Below, in pieces: positions 41,457-50,759 of a DNA stretch of 64,000 bases. This DNA comes from Halalkalibacter alkalisediminis (GTDB lineage: Bacteria > Bacillota > Bacilli > Bacillales > Bacillaceae_D). The position numbers and the translations under genes were made by a program. The notes under the pieces are model-generated. The model made no database searches, had not been told where the DNA came from, and was given only the letters and a program-made list of their open reading frames with translations. How positions within the stretch are numbered: the stretch's first letter is position 1; every line of letters starts with the position of its first letter. The stretch lies in contig NZ_JAQQWT010000009.1 of assembly GCF_028610705.1 (NCBI RefSeq), forward strand, positions 1-64,000, written 5' to 3'.

Positions 41457-42464
41457 CTATTTTAGTACACTCTCAGCAATAGACGTATTCACTAGTTCTG
41501 TATAATCAACTTGCTGAGGGAGCTCACCAGCTTCATCCATAATCAGCTGTAAATTTTCCCATGCCTCAGGTTGAAGAAGTGGGGAGGTGGCATATGAACC
41601 TTGAGACTTATAACGATCAACTACTTGAGCAACAAGTTCGACATCCGTATCTTCAAAAAAGTCAACGATCGCTTCAGCTACAACATCAACGGGTTGCTCA
41701 TCGACCCATAGTTGAGCTTTCGTTAAGGCACGTGTGAACGCAATTAGTTTTTCTTCTTCCTTCTCAATATAGCTTTGTTTGGCCATGAAAACGGTATAAG
41801 GAACGTTTCCAGATTCAGTTCCAAAGGAAGCGACAATGTGACCGATCCCTTCGTTTTCAAACAGAGAAGCTTGTGGCTCAAATAATTGAACATAGTCACC
41901 AGTTCCTGAAGCAAAGGCACTTGGGATATTTCCGAAATCAATGTTCTGGATAAGGTTAAGGTCAGAATGCGGGTTAATCCCATGTTGTTTGAGTACGTGC
42001 TCGCCAACCATTTGCGGCATCCCGCCTGTGCGTTGCCCAAGGAATGTGCTGCCTTTTAGATCGTCCCATTCAAAAGAATCGAGTTGATCACGTGAGACAA
42101 GAAAGGTACCATCTGTTTGTGTCAGTTGAGCAAAGTTTATTGGAGGATCCGTCGCTTGTTGAGCGTAAACATAAATAGTGGTTTCTGCTCCTACTAAAGC
42201 AACATCAGCTCCACCAGATAAGAGAGAGGTCATCGTATTATCGCCACCCCAAGTGGTCGTCAGCTCGAGATCGATTCCTTCGTCCTCAAAGAAACCTTGG
42301 GAAATAGCAACATAGAATGGAGCGTAAAAAATTGATCTTGTTACTTCAGAAACGCGGATCGTTTCTTTGTTACTTCCTCCAAACGAACAAGCGCTAATGG
42401 CAACAATGAGAACGAGTGATAAGAGCAAAAGAAATGCTTTCTTTACAAGCTTCATAGTCTTCAT
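41457..42464 (-). CDS. ytlA: ABC transporter substrate-binding lipoprotein, YtlA-like
   Basis: Extracellular lipoprotein that captures the ligand for YtlCD. Signal peptide with a basic start (MKTMKLVKKAF), hydrophobic core and lipobox ISAC (lipidated Cys26). The mature part is NMT1/THI5/SsuA-like: TRSIFYAPFYVAISQGFFED, LLSGGADVALVGAET. This fold binds aminopyrimidine thiamine precursors, sulfonates or nitrate; the ligand is not decidable, and no TPP riboswitch or sulfur-control site is visible upstream. First gene of the operon. Confidence 0.9.
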   Translation of the reverse strand: MKTMKLVKKAFLLLLSLVLIVAISACSFGGSNKETIRVSEVTRSIFYAPFYVAISQGFFEDEGIDLELTTTWGGDNTMTSLLSGGADVALVGAETTIYVYAQQATDPPINFAQLTQTDGTFLVSRDQLDSFEWDDLKGSTFLGQRTGGMPQMVGEHVLKQHGINPHSDLNLIQNIDFGNIPSAFASGTGDYVQLFEPQASLFENEGIGHIVASFGTESGNVPYTVFMAKQSYIEKEEEKLIAFTRALTKAQLWVDEQPVDVVAEAIVDFFEDTDVELVAQVVDRYKSQGSYATSPLLQPEAWENLQLIMDEAGELPQQVDYTELVNTSIAESVLK

Positions 42465-42600
42465 CTCCTAAATTTTTATAAGTGGATGTGATAGTGTATG
42501 TTGGAGAATAAAAATGTGTGTTTGCCCATATTTAAATCGTTAAACGGACAAGGACTATTCCAATGGGAAAAAAACTACAGTGGAAGAAAGGATTATTTTA

Positions 42601-43386
42601 ATGAAACGTCTGATTAAAAAACAAAGAATTCCGTCCCCTCATCCAAAGATTCAGCTTTATTTAATTACTTATATAAGCGATGGATTAAAGGTGAAAGGCT
42701 ATATGGCTGTCCCATCATGGGGAGAGAAGTTGCCTGGATTGTTGTATTTACGCGGTGGCATAAAAAACGTAGGGATGGTTCGTATTCAACGAGTCATTCA
42801 ATGGGCTGCAGAAGGCATGGTGGTAGTGGCCCCTTTTTATCGAGGGAACAAAGGTGGAGAAGGCCAGGAAGATTTTTGTGGAGAGGATCGCGAGGATGCT
42901 TTTTCAGCTTTTGATTTGTTAGCGAGCTTTGAAAAAGTCGACCTGAACTCCCTACACATTCTTGGCTTTTCAAGAGGAGGGGTGATGGCGCTATTAACCG
43001 CTGTGGCAAGACCTGAAGCAGCGACGGTGACCTGTTGGAACGGAGTGACAGACATGGTTCTTACCTATGAGGAAAGAGTGGATTTAAGAAGGATGATGAA
43101 GCGTGTCATTGGAGGGACACCCAATAAGTATCCAGTTCATTATCGGTGGAGAACTCCTTTGTTTTTTTTAGAAGAGATGAAAGCAAATGTCTTAATTATA
43201 CATGGAGTTAAAGATGAACATGTTTCATTTAAGCATGCATATATGTTAGAACAAGTATGTCGTTATGCGGGACGAGAGGCGGAGTGTTGGTATTATGATG
43301 AGTTCGGCCATCACTTTCCAGCTTCAGATCAGAGGCAAATCTTATCAGAGGCAGCGGCATGGATGAAAAGGAAGAGAAATGGTTGA
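42601..43386 (+). CDS. ytmA: prolyl-oligopeptidase-family alpha/beta hydrolase YtmA
   Basis: Cytosolic serine hydrolase of unknown substrate, 261 residues. Nucleophile elbow GFSRGG, Asp in IHGVKDEHVS, His in FGHHFP; the segments LYLRGGIKNVGMVRIQR, APFYRGNKGGEG and EDREDAFSAFDLL match B. subtilis YtmA closely. ATG at 42601 after AAAGGA. Divergent from ytlA, with the same neighbours as in B. subtilis. Confidence 0.92.
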   Translation: MKRLIKKQRIPSPHPKIQLYLITYISDGLKVKGYMAVPSWGEKLPGLLYLRGGIKNVGMVRIQRVIQWAAEGMVVVAPFYRGNKGGEGQEDFCGEDREDAFSAFDLLASFEKVDLNSLHILGFSRGGVMALLTAVARPEAATVTCWNGVTDMVLTYEERVDLRRMMKRVIGGTPNKYPVHYRWRTPLFFLEEMKANVLIIHGVKDEHVSFKHAYMLEQVCRYAGREAECWYYDEFGHHFPASDQRQILSEAAAWMKRKRNG

Positions 43387-43455
43387 ATGTGATTGGTATG
43401 TAGGAAATAGTTGTGACAAATACTATCGTTATCAATCTATAAGGAGTTGGTTGCG

Positions 43456-44271
43456 ATGGAACGGTTTGAGAAAAAGACGATTACACTTTGTGATGTAAAC
43501 GTTTATTGTGAATACATCTTGAATCATAAGCCACCTATCATCCTCATTCATGGATTTGTCTCTTCCATCTACACCTATCATCGAATGATTCCGTTGTTGT
43601 CCAAGCACTTCTCAGTCGTGGCAATCGATTTACCTGGTTTTGGAAAAAGTGAAAAATCGAAGTCATTTGTTTATTCTTATAAAAATTATGCGAATGTGGT
43701 TGCTGAATGTATTAAGTATTTTAACCTAAACGATGTAATTGTAGTGGGCCATTCAATGGGTGGTCAGATTGCCCTAAATACGGCTAGGGAAATTCCAGAG
43801 AAAGTATCTAAATTAATTTTGCTTTGTAGCTCTGGCTATGTAAAACGAGCACGTCGTTCCCTCATTTATTGTTCCTATCTCCCGTTTTTTAAGTATGGGG
43901 TCAAGCACTATATTCGTAGAAAAGATATTAAGAAGAGTTTAGAAAATGTGTGTTATAATCATGAATTCATTACAGATGAGCTGATGAATGAATTTGCTGC
44001 TCCCTTAAGGGACAAGGGGTTCCCTGTTGCACTTATGCGTTTACTTCGGTACCGAGAAGGGGATTTAACAGAGGAAGAGTTAAAGGAAATTAAAAAGCCA
44101 GTACTCTTAATCTGGGGAGAAGAGGATAAGGTCGTGCCCCTCCAAGTTGGAAAACGTCTAGTGCAAGATTTGCCTCAAGCACAGTTAGTCATCTATGAGA
44201 AAACAGGTCATTTAGTGACAGAAGAACAGTCAGAAGCTGTCTTTCATCAAATACTGTCCTACACCTCGTAG
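43456..44271 (+). CDS. alpha/beta-fold hydrolase
   Basis: 271 residues. Oxyanion segment LIHGFVSSIYTYHRMIPLL, nucleophile GHSMGGQ, acid in LIWGEEDKVVP and base in EKTGHLVTEE, so a complete catalytic triad. It resembles the MhpC/epoxide-hydrolase-like esterases; the substrate is unknown. ATG at 43456 lies 9 bases after AAGGAG. It is convergent with the PAP2 phosphatase gene and shares the hairpin there; whether it works with the PAP2 and glycosyltransferase genes is open. Confidence 0.85.
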   Translation: MERFEKKTITLCDVNVYCEYILNHKPPIILIHGFVSSIYTYHRMIPLLSKHFSVVAIDLPGFGKSEKSKSFVYSYKNYANVVAECIKYFNLNDVIVVGHSMGGQIALNTAREIPEKVSKLILLCSSGYVKRARRSLIYCSYLPFFKYGVKHYIRRKDIKKSLENVCYNHEFITDELMNEFAAPLRDKGFPVALMRLLRYREGDLTEEELKEIKKPVLLIWGEEDKVVPLQVGKRLVQDLPQAQLVIYEKTGHLVTEEQSEAVFHQILSYTS

Positions 44272-44282
44272 GGGAGGACAGT
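44253..44282. terminator. terminator between hydrolase and PAP2 genes
   Basis: ACTGTCCT / AGGACAGT hairpin spanning the hydrolase stop codon, then ACTATTTTTC; the T run serves the plus strand. Confidence 0.65.
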
Positions 44283-44294
44283 AGTACTATTTTT

Positions 44295-44831
44295 CTAGGA
44301 TAACAAAAGGACAATAACGATGGAACTAACGGTTCCAATGAGAGCACCAATGATACAATCTGTTGGGTAGTGTAACCCAAGGTACATTCTTGAAATACCA
44401 ACAAGCATGGCAAGCGGGAGTAAAGTAGGCATTAGCCACGGATAATAAATGGAAAATACAACAGCTATAGCAAAGGTCGCAGTCGTATGGCCTGAGGGGA
44501 AAGAATAATCTTTTAATGGATTTTGGCATGTATGCACGTCAGGTAGAATAATATAAGGACGTTTGCGACAAGAAAGTTTTTTAATGAGTTGTACAGCAAC
44601 ATGACTTGCCACGATGGAGAGAAGGGCAACGAAAGCAGAATCACGTACAGAGTTTGTAAAAAAGATCATGAGAAGAAACAGTAGCGATAATGAAAAGGTA
44701 GCTCCTCCAAGGTGCGTTAACTTGGGTAAGATGAAATCGAAAAAGCGACATCTCCATTGTTTATTTATGAGCATGAACATTCGGTTGTCGTAAACGGTTA
44801 GCCAGTTAACAAAACGGTTGATCGTAAACAC
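44295..44831 (-). CDS. PAP2-family lipid phosphatase
   Basis: Membrane phosphatase, 178 residues with about five helices. All three PAP2 signatures are present: KKLSCRKRP (C1), PSGHT (C2), SRMYLGLHYPTD (C3). Likely acts on undecaprenyl diphosphate or phosphatidylglycerol phosphate on the outer face. GTG start at 44831 has a weak ribosome site; an internal ATG at 44780 is an alternative. Divergent from a GT4 glycosyltransferase, 177 bases away, suggesting a joint role in envelope lipids. Confidence 0.85.
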   Translation of the reverse strand: MFTINRFVNWLTVYDNRMFMLINKQWRCRFFDFILPKLTHLGGATFSLSLLFLLMIFFTNSVRDSAFVALLSIVASHVAVQLIKKLSCRKRPYIILPDVHTCQNPLKDYSFPSGHTTATFAIAVVFSIYYPWLMPTLLPLAMLVGISRMYLGLHYPTDCIIGALIGTVSSIVIVLLLS

Positions 44832-45008
44832 CCCAATTCGTTAGGTATAATAATTTTATTATAATACATTTCTTTTGATTTTTTGTAACGATCATATAGC
44901 TTTTTTGTGAGAAACTTAACGTAACCTTTACAAGAATATTGTAAAAAACCTCGCTCTTTTTTCGTAAAGTTAAATAAAACAACTTTTACCGAAAAAGGAG
45001 AGAACAGG

Positions 45009-46157
45009 ATGGTACGAGTGGCAATTTTCACCGATACTTATGCACCTGAAATCAATGGTGTTGCCAAAACGCTGGAGAGATTGACTCGTTATTTAGCCAA
45101 GAATCAAATGGAGTTTCGTGTCTTTGCGCCTGAAACAAAAGCGACTGTTCCTGGTGTTCGTCAGATCGAGCGTTTTGCTAGTATACCTTTTTTTCTTTAC
45201 CCACAATGTCGAATAACCCTCTTAAACCCTCTACAAATCAATCAAACTTTAGAAGAGTTTCAACCAACCCTCATTCATGTAGCAACCCCTTTAAATCTAG
45301 GACTTTGCGGACTTTACTACGGAAAAAAACATCATATACCAATGGTGGCATCTTACCATACCCATTTCGATCAATATTTAAATTATTACAATGCGCTATT
45401 TTTTCAGCACTGGCTTTGGAAATATATGATTTGGTTTCATCGACCTTTTGAAAAAGTATTTGTCCCTTCCGAAAGTACGAAAAGTGAATTGTTGAAAAGA
45501 GGCGTTCACGAAGACATTGATCTATGGAAAAGAGGTGTCGATCACGGGCTCTATACTCCTGAGCGAAAAAGAAGTGAGATCAAACAAAAATATCAAATTA
45601 AAGAAGCAAAGGTTTTATTATTTGTTGGCAGAATTGCCCCTGAAAAAGATATCGATATAGTAATTGAAACCTTTGAAACGTTACCTGAAAACATAAAAAA
45701 AGATACTCATCTCTTAATTGTAGGAGACGGACCTCTCCTCAAGCCTTTAACGGAAAAAACGAACGATAAACCAATTACCTTTACCGGTTTTTTAGAAGGG
45801 GAAGAATTAGCCGACGTGTATGCGTCAAGTGACGTTTTTTTATTTCCCTCTTCAACTGAGACATTTGGAAACGTAGTGTTAGAAGCGATGGCTTCTGGTC
45901 TACCTGTTGTAGGGGCAAATGCTGGTGGGGTCAAACATTTAATAAAACACGGCGAGAACGGATTGTTATGCGAAAGGAAGCAAGTACAATCCTTCGCAAA
46001 GGAGACGTGCTTTTTATTAGAACATGAAACGATTCGAATGCAATTCGGATATCAAGCACGTCAGTATGCCTTGATGCAGTCGTGGGATGAGGTATTTGCT
46101 CAACTCATTCAAGGCTATCAAAGCGTGATTAAGCGTAGAAGGATCAATACCGCGTAA
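45009..46157 (+). CDS. GT4-family glycosyltransferase
   Basis: GT-B fold retaining glycosyltransferase, 382 residues. N-terminal FTDTYAPEINGVAKTL and VASYHTHFDQYL (acceptor side); C-terminal LFVGRIAPEKDIDIV, VGDGPL and SSTETFGNVVLEAMASGLPV with the E-x7-E nucleotide-sugar motif. The overall type is that of mannosyl/glucosyl-lipid transferases (PimB/MgtA-like). ATG after AAAAGGAG. No membrane anchor; peripheral membrane action on a lipid is likely. Product unknown. Confidence 0.86.
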   Translation: MVRVAIFTDTYAPEINGVAKTLERLTRYLAKNQMEFRVFAPETKATVPGVRQIERFASIPFFLYPQCRITLLNPLQINQTLEEFQPTLIHVATPLNLGLCGLYYGKKHHIPMVASYHTHFDQYLNYYNALFFQHWLWKYMIWFHRPFEKVFVPSESTKSELLKRGVHEDIDLWKRGVDHGLYTPERKRSEIKQKYQIKEAKVLLFVGRIAPEKDIDIVIETFETLPENIKKDTHLLIVGDGPLLKPLTEKTNDKPITFTGFLEGEELADVYASSDVFLFPSSTETFGNVVLEAMASGLPVVGANAGGVKHLIKHGENGLLCERKQVQSFAKETCFLLEHETIRMQFGYQARQYALMQSWDEVFAQLIQGYQSVIKRRRINTA

Positions 46158-46160
46158 AAA

Positions 46161-46195
46161 AGCTAGCCACTTGCTTTTACACAGTGGCTAGCTTG
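46161..46195. terminator. bidirectional terminator
   Basis: AAGCTAGCCACT / AGTGGCTAGCTT between the convergent glycosyltransferase and pckA genes. Confidence 0.85.
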
Positions 46196-46202
46196 GATTT
46201 CA

Positions 46203-47783
46203 TTATTGTGGGCCTGCATTTTTAATTTTCTCGCTGACCGCGTTGAATTTCAAGAAGTTATCTTTGAAATTGGTAGCTAATTCTTTCGCTTTTGCATCAT
46301 AGGCATCTTTATCTTCCCATGTGTCGCGAGGTTGTAAAACATGGTCAGGAACACCAGGGCAATGAGTAGGTATGTGTAATCCGAAAAATTCATCGGTCAC
46401 CGTTTCGACAGAACGTAACTCACCTGATAAAGCCGCTTGAACCATAGCGCGAGTATATTTTAGGTTCATTCGATTTCCAACTCCGTAAGGACCACCAGAC
46501 CAACCTGTGTTTACAAGGTATACGTTTACATCATGTTGATCAATTTTCTCGCCTAACATTTCAGCGTAACGTGCCGCTGGAAGAGGAAGAAATGGTGCCC
46601 CGAAGCAAGTAGAGAAAGTTGCCTCTGGAGAGGTAACGCCACGCTCCGTTCCTGCAAGCTTGCTCGTGTAGCCTGATAAAAAGTGGTACATAGCCTGCTC
46701 TTTAGTCAACTTGCTAATAGGAGGCAGGACTCCAAAGGCATCAGCCGTAAGGAAAATGATCGTATTAGGATGTCCAGATACACTTGGTGTTAAAGCATTT
46801 GGAATTAACTCAATCGGATAAGCGGCACGTGTATTTTCAGTTAAAGAAATATCATCGTAATTAGGTTGACCTGTTTGCGGATCAACAACGACATTTTCTA
46901 AAACAGAACCGAAGCGAATGGCATTCCAAATTTGTGGCTCCTTTTCTTGAGAAAGGTTCACACATTTTGCGTAGCAACCGCCTTCAATATTGAATACGCC
47001 ATTGCTAGACCACCCATGTTCGTCATCTCCAATCAATGAACGATTTGGATCAGCTGATAAAGTGGTTTTTCCTGTGCCTGATAAGCCGAAAAATAAAGCA
47101 ACATCACCTTCTCTTCCGGTATTAGCAGAACAATGCATAGAAAGAACATCTTGTTCTGGTAATAAGAAATTCATCACAGAGAAGATAGATTTTTTCATTT
47201 CACCGGCATATTCAGTCCCACCAATTAACACGACTCTTTCTTCAAAAGAAACAATGACAAACGCTTCTGAACGTGTCCCGTCCACTACAGGATCTGCTTT
47301 AAAGGTCGGGGCAGATACAATCGTGAAGGCGTTCTCTTCTCTTTTATCTTCTAGTCCATTTGGACGAATAAACAACTGACGGGCAAAAACTTGATGCCAA
47401 GCAAATTCGTTTATGACTTTTAAAGGTAAACGATAAGTTTGGTCCGCCCCAGCAAAGCCATCTGAAACAAAAAGCTCTTCTTTTTTTCCTAAATGTTCTA
47501 ACACTTTTTGATAAAGCGCTGCAAACACTTCTTTTTCAATCGGTTGATTAACAGGTCCCCACTCAATTTTGTCAGTAATGCTAGATTCATTGACAATGAA
47601 TTTGTCTTTAGGGGAACGTCCTGTATAGGCACCTGTTTCAACACTTAGTGCACCTGTTGACGTTAGGCTTCCTTCTCCGCGCATTAAAGATTTTTCGATA
47701 AGAGAAGAGATTGGTAGATTAAGTTGTACGTTATTCTGTTTCACTAAATTCTCTAACTCCGATTGTAGGCTAATCGTATTCAT
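46203..47783 (-). CDS. pckA: phosphoenolpyruvate carboxykinase (ATP)
   Basis: Converts oxaloacetate and ATP to PEP, CO2 and ADP at the start of gluconeogenesis. Features: [11 protein letters not shown] (substrate Arg), [16 protein letters not shown] (kinase-type P-loop), LIGDDEHGW (metal), ENTRAAYP. 526 residues from the ATG at 47783; a GTG two codons upstream also fits. Both follow AAAGGG. Monocistronic. In B. subtilis pckA is repressed by CcpN; the promoter here has matching-looking elements. Confidence 0.95.
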   Translation of the reverse strand: MNTISLQSELENLVKQNNVQLNLPISSLIEKSLMRGEGSLTSTGALSVETGAYTGRSPKDKFIVNESSITDKIEWGPVNQPIEKEVFAALYQKVLEHLGKKEELFVSDGFAGADQTYRLPLKVINEFAWHQVFARQLFIRPNGLEDKREENAFTIVSAPTFKADPVVDGTRSEAFVIVSFEERVVLIGGTEYAGEMKKSIFSVMNFLLPEQDVLSMHCSANTGREGDVALFFGLSGTGKTTLSADPNRSLIGDDEHGWSSNGVFNIEGGCYAKCVNLSQEKEPQIWNAIRFGSVLENVVVDPQTGQPNYDDISLTENTRAAYPIELIPNALTPSVSGHPNTIIFLTADAFGVLPPISKLTKEQAMYHFLSGYTSKLAGTERGVTSPEATFSTCFGAPFLPLPAARYAEMLGEKIDQHDVNVYLVNTGWSGGPYGVGNRMNLKYTRAMVQAALSGELRSVETVTDEFFGLHIPTHCPGVPDHVLQPRDTWEDKDAYDAKAKELATNFKDNFLKFNAVSEKIKNAGPQ

Positions 47784-47842
47784 TGTCACAAAACCCTTTC
47801 CATAACAAGTATTTGTTACCTTTAGTTTATAATTCTTGTTTA

Positions 47843-47885
47843 TTAGTATAACACATTAACATTAATAGTCTATACTATTAATGTT
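47843..47885 (-). promoter_or_regulatory. pckA promoter region with 12-bp palindrome
   Basis: On the minus strand GTGTTATACTAATA contains a -10 TATACT (47845-47850). Just upstream AACATTAATAGT-ctat-ACTATTAATGTT (47858-47885) is a perfect 12-bp inverted repeat. The overlap of TGTGTTATACTAATA with the -10 is reminiscent of CcpN operators, a tentative reading. Read on the plus strand the palindrome is followed by nine or more Ts and could also terminate transcription. Confidence 0.55.
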
Positions 47886-48024
47886 TTTTTTTGAGTGTGA
47901 CATGTTCTTTTAAGAAAATGTGTTTACCTATGTTTTTTCTGTAGGGAGTGAAAGAGAGGCTAGAAGCTTAAAGATGACGTTGGAAAAAAGGAGGGTGACG
48001 AAATAGCGTAAGGAGGCGCTTGAA

Positions 48025-48090
48025 ATGGGATTGAGATCAATAAGTGTCCGGATCCCCTTATCGCACGAGTCTCATAGGAGATGTTCCTAA
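48025..48090 (+). CDS. possible 21-residue small ORF
   Basis: ATG 6 bases after AAGGAGGCG, 21 codons (starts MGLRSISVR), TAA 51 bases before the next gene, whose ribosome site has the same AAGGAGGCG. A translated leader is possible; the peptide has no recognisable feature. Confidence 0.3.
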   Translation: MGLRSISVRIPLSHESHRRCS

Positions 48091-48141
48091 ATGTCGATTG
48101 CTTGCATAGGATGTAGGTAAAGGGAAAAGGAGGCGTTCTGT

Positions 48142-48516
48142 GTGGATCAAGTATCGATGCTAGATCTTGCGACCGTTTCAGCTGTAGTAGCCGCTTTAGT
48201 GACTGTGCTAGGAAATGCATTTGGTGTCGAAAATAAGTACCGAGCCCTTTTAGCGATAGGGATAGCAGGAATTCTCTGGTTTATTCCTAGAGAGTGGGGG
48301 GAACAGGTGTTAATGGCCCTTATTATCGGCTTGATGGCAAGTGGTGTTTATAGCCAAGTGAAGCCTAGAGATAATCAAAATGAACTATTAAAAATGGAGA
48401 TAAGAGAAGAGACGAGACTAGAACAGGAAGAAGAGCAGGAACGTCTACGCAGGGAAGAAGAAAGGCGTAGAAATCGTGAGAACTATCCGGCACAAAGAGA
48501 CGATACACCCTATTAA
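48142..48516 (+). CDS. small membrane protein with charged tail (holin-like topology)
   Basis: 124 residues, GTG start 6 bases after AAAGGAGGCG. Three hydrophobic segments (DLATVSAVVAALVTVLGNAF; YRALLAIGIAGILWFI; VLMALIIGLMASGVY) followed by about 45 highly charged Glu/Arg residues (EEEQERLRREEERRRNRE). Topology resembles phage holins of the A118 type, but no lysis or phage genes are present, so a chromosomal membrane protein is as likely. It precedes the metK riboswitch; a strong hairpin follows it. Confidence 0.6.
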   Translation: MDQVSMLDLATVSAVVAALVTVLGNAFGVENKYRALLAIGIAGILWFIPREWGEQVLMALIIGLMASGVYSQVKPRDNQNELLKMEIREETRLEQEEEQERLRREEERRRNRENYPAQRDDTPY

Positions 48517-48574
48517 ATAAAGAATGAAAAATGGTTTGTTTGAGATACTATCCTTAACATTACGTGTAAGGTCC

Positions 48575-48612
48575 GAATCATCAAAAGGCAGAGGCTCGCC
48601 TTTTGATGATTC
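48575..48612 (+). terminator. strong hairpin upstream of metK
   Basis: Perfect 15-bp stem GAATCATCAAAAGGC / GCCTTTTGATGATTC with an 8-base loop. The tail (AAGTAAAATGG) lacks a T run, so it is a weak or processing-type terminator for the gene ending at 48516. Confidence 0.55.
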
Positions 48613-48671
48613 AAGTAAAATGGATTTTAGTGTGTGTTGGATTAATTTGGTCATTTATTTTAGTGGACAGG

Positions 48672-48700
48672 TTGACAGTAATCGACATGTGCGATATGAT
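48672..48700 (+). promoter_or_regulatory. metK promoter
   Basis: TTGACA (48672-48677), 17-base spacer, TATGAT (48695-48700), about 16 bases before the SAM riboswitch. An excellent sigma-A promoter. Confidence 0.85.
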
Positions 48701-48715
48701 ATGCGTCGAACGGAT

Positions 48716-48877
48716 ACTCTTATCCTGAGTAGGCGGAGGGACAGGCCCGAAGAAGCCCAGCAACCAACACTCGTAGCCATGAGTGAAAAGGTGCTAACCT
48801 GCAAGGCATTTGCCTTGAACGATAAGAGGCTAAAGGTAAACATTCAACCCTTTTCCTCTATGGATTAGGGTTTTTAT
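48716..48877 (+). ncRNA. SAM-I (S-box) riboswitch with terminator
   Basis: Aptamer P1 CTCTTATC (48718-48725) / GATAAGAG (48821-48828). Core GGCGGAGGGACAGGCCC, GAAGCCCAGCAACC and AAAGGTGCTAACCTGC match the S-box consensus. A terminator follows: AACCC (48846-48850) / GGGTT with T run near 48868-48876. SAM binding should favour termination and shut down metK when SAM is plentiful. Confidence 0.95.
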
Positions 48878-48985
48878 CGTTTATACGCTGTACAGGAAGC
48901 ATTTCCCATTCGGTGGGACATGAGTGCCGTCTCAAAGAAAGACACATGCTAAGAATGTAGCAGTGTTTAAAGGAGGAAATTTTAC

Positions 48986-50191
48986 ATGGCAGAATTTAAA
49001 AGTAGACGTTTATTTACGTCAGAGTCTGTAACAGAAGGGCATCCAGATAAAATTTGTGATCAAATTTCAGATGCGATTCTTGATGCTATTTTAACAAATG
49101 ATCCAAACGCACGCGTGGCGTGTGAAACATCAGTTACTACAGGTCTTGTATTAGTTGCTGGTGAAATTACAACTAGCACTTACGTAGATATTCCTAAAAT
49201 TGTTCGTGAAACAATTAAAGGAATTGGCTATACACGTGCTAAGTATGGTTTTGACTCTGAAACGTGTGCGGTTTTAACATCGATTGATGAGCAATCTGCT
49301 GATATCGCGCAAGGTGTTGACCAAGCTCTTGAAGCGCGTGAAGGTCAAATGACAGAAGAAGAAATTGATGCAATTGGTGCAGGTGACCAAGGTTTAATGT
49401 TTGGTTATGCAAATAATGAAACCAAAGAGCTTATGCCTCTTCCGATTTCATTAAGTCACAAACTTGCTCGCCGTTTAACAGAAGTTCGTAAAGAGGAAAT
49501 TCTTCCATACTTACGTCCTGATGGGAAAACACAAGTAACGGTTGAATATGACGAGACTGGAAAACCATTACGTGTAGACACAATCGTTATCTCAACACAA
49601 CATCATCCAGAAGTAGCGCTTGAGCAAATTCAACGCAACTTAAAAGAGTATGTCATCAATCCAGTCGTTCCTAAAGAACTAATTGATGAAGATACGAAAT
49701 ATTTCATTAATCCAACAGGCCGCTTTGTTATTGGTGGACCTCAAGGAGATGCTGGTCTTACTGGACGTAAAATTATCGTAGATACATACGGTGGTTACGC
49801 TCGTCACGGTGGTGGTGCATTCTCAGGTAAGGATGCTACGAAAGTAGACCGCTCTGGTGCATACGCAGCTCGCTATGTTGCGAAAAACATTGTTGCATCA
49901 GGCCTTGCTGATAAGTGTGAAGTTCAATTAGCCTACGCAATTGGGGTAGCACATCCTGTATCGATTTCGGTTGATACATTTGGAACTGGAAAAGTATCAG
50001 AAGAGTCACTCGTTACTTTAGTACGTGACAATTTTGATCTTCGCCCAGCTGGCATCATCAAAATGCTTGACCTACGTCGTCCTATCTACAAGCAAACAGC
50101 TGCTTACGGACACTTCGGTCGTACAGATGTTGAGCTTCCATGGGAGCAAACAGATAAGGCAGCTGCTTTAAAAGAGCAAGCAGGTTTATAA
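48986..50191 (+). CDS. metK: S-adenosylmethionine synthetase
   Basis: Makes SAM from methionine and ATP; essential and the source of methyl groups. 401 residues, as usual. Hallmarks: [31 protein letters not shown], and the phosphate-binding loop [22 protein letters not shown] after AAAGGAGG. Controlled by the S-box leader upstream; monocistronic with a strong terminator. Confidence 0.97.
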   Translation: MAEFKSRRLFTSESVTEGHPDKICDQISDAILDAILTNDPNARVACETSVTTGLVLVAGEITTSTYVDIPKIVRETIKGIGYTRAKYGFDSETCAVLTSIDEQSADIAQGVDQALEAREGQMTEEEIDAIGAGDQGLMFGYANNETKELMPLPISLSHKLARRLTEVRKEEILPYLRPDGKTQVTVEYDETGKPLRVDTIVISTQHHPEVALEQIQRNLKEYVINPVVPKELIDEDTKYFINPTGRFVIGGPQGDAGLTGRKIIVDTYGGYARHGGGAFSGKDATKVDRSGAYAARYVAKNIVASGLADKCEVQLAYAIGVAHPVSISVDTFGTGKVSEESLVTLVRDNFDLRPAGIIKMLDLRRPIYKQTAAYGHFGRTDVELPWEQTDKAAALKEQAGL

Positions 50192-50203
50192 TAAATATAG
50201 GAG

Positions 50204-50236
50204 GAGGCAGACTCATATGTGAGTCCGCCTCTTTGT
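50204..50236 (+). terminator. metK terminator
   Basis: GAGGCAGACTCA / TGAGTCCGCCTC hairpin, then TTTGTTG. Confidence 0.88.
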
Positions 50237-50435
50237 TGTTTCGAAACATGTACGATGCATGAGCAGGTAAAGAGAAGTGAAGAGCATAAGAAGGCGGATT
50301 AGACGCATAAAAAGAAGATCGTGTTTGTTCTTCTGTGTAAAAGGGGTAAATCGATCGAATTAAGTGGAACATTAAAATTCAAGAGTTAGATACACTGTTC
50401 TCGGCAAAATAGGCTTTTGCTAACAAGCATGCGAA

Positions 50436-50460
50436 AAAAGACCTCTCATAAGGTCCTTTT
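50436..50460 (+). terminator. terminator-like hairpin
   Basis: AAAGACC / GGTCCTTTT with a 7-base loop in the 320-base interval between metK and the DUF1540 gene. Apart from it I see nothing definite in 50237-50495. Confidence 0.5.
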
Positions 50461-50513
50461 GGTATGGCTTTATCTCTTCTTGGTCAAAATAGTAGCAAGA
50501 GGAGGTGACGCAT

Positions 50514-50669
50514 ATGGCACAAGATGTATTATGTGAAGTAAATAACTGTGTGCATTGGGCTCATGGTAATCAATGTGAAGCAGATAAAATTTACGTAGTT
50601 AGTCATACAGGTGAGGAAGCGGACAAACAAGAAGAAACGGATTGTAAAACGTTTGAACCACAACACTAA
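50514..50669 (+). CDS. DUF1540 small cysteine-rich protein
   Basis: 51 residues. Cysteine pattern VLCEVNNCVHWAHGNQCEAD ... ETDCKTF matches DUF1540 (C-x4-C-x8-C ... D-C), proposed to bind a metal; function unknown. DUF1540 proteins are frequent in spore formers. ATG 7 bases after AGAGGAGGTGA, followed by a terminator, so a one-gene unit. Confidence 0.85.
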   Translation: MAQDVLCEVNNCVHWAHGNQCEADKIYVVSHTGEEADKQEETDCKTFEPQH

Positions 50670-50681
50670 TCAATCGGAGAA

Positions 50682-50718
50682 GACGAGAGGTTGCTTCAAC
50701 AATCTCTCGTTCTTTCTC
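50682..50718 (+). terminator. terminator
   Basis: ACGAGAGGTTG / CAATCTCTCGT with a short loop and T-rich tail. Confidence 0.85.
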
Positions 50719-50759
50719 TATTATTATTGATAATAATAATCAATCTTATTCAAAGAAAA

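Noticed and set aside
41457-42600. Possible TPP riboswitch upstream of the YtlA-like binding protein (family often binds thiamine precursors)
   Set aside because: The THI-box core sequences are absent from the 135-base region upstream.
48142-48516. Prophage lysis module suggested by the holin-like protein
   Set aside because: No endolysin, structural or integrase genes within reach; the surrounding gene order is the conserved chromosomal one.
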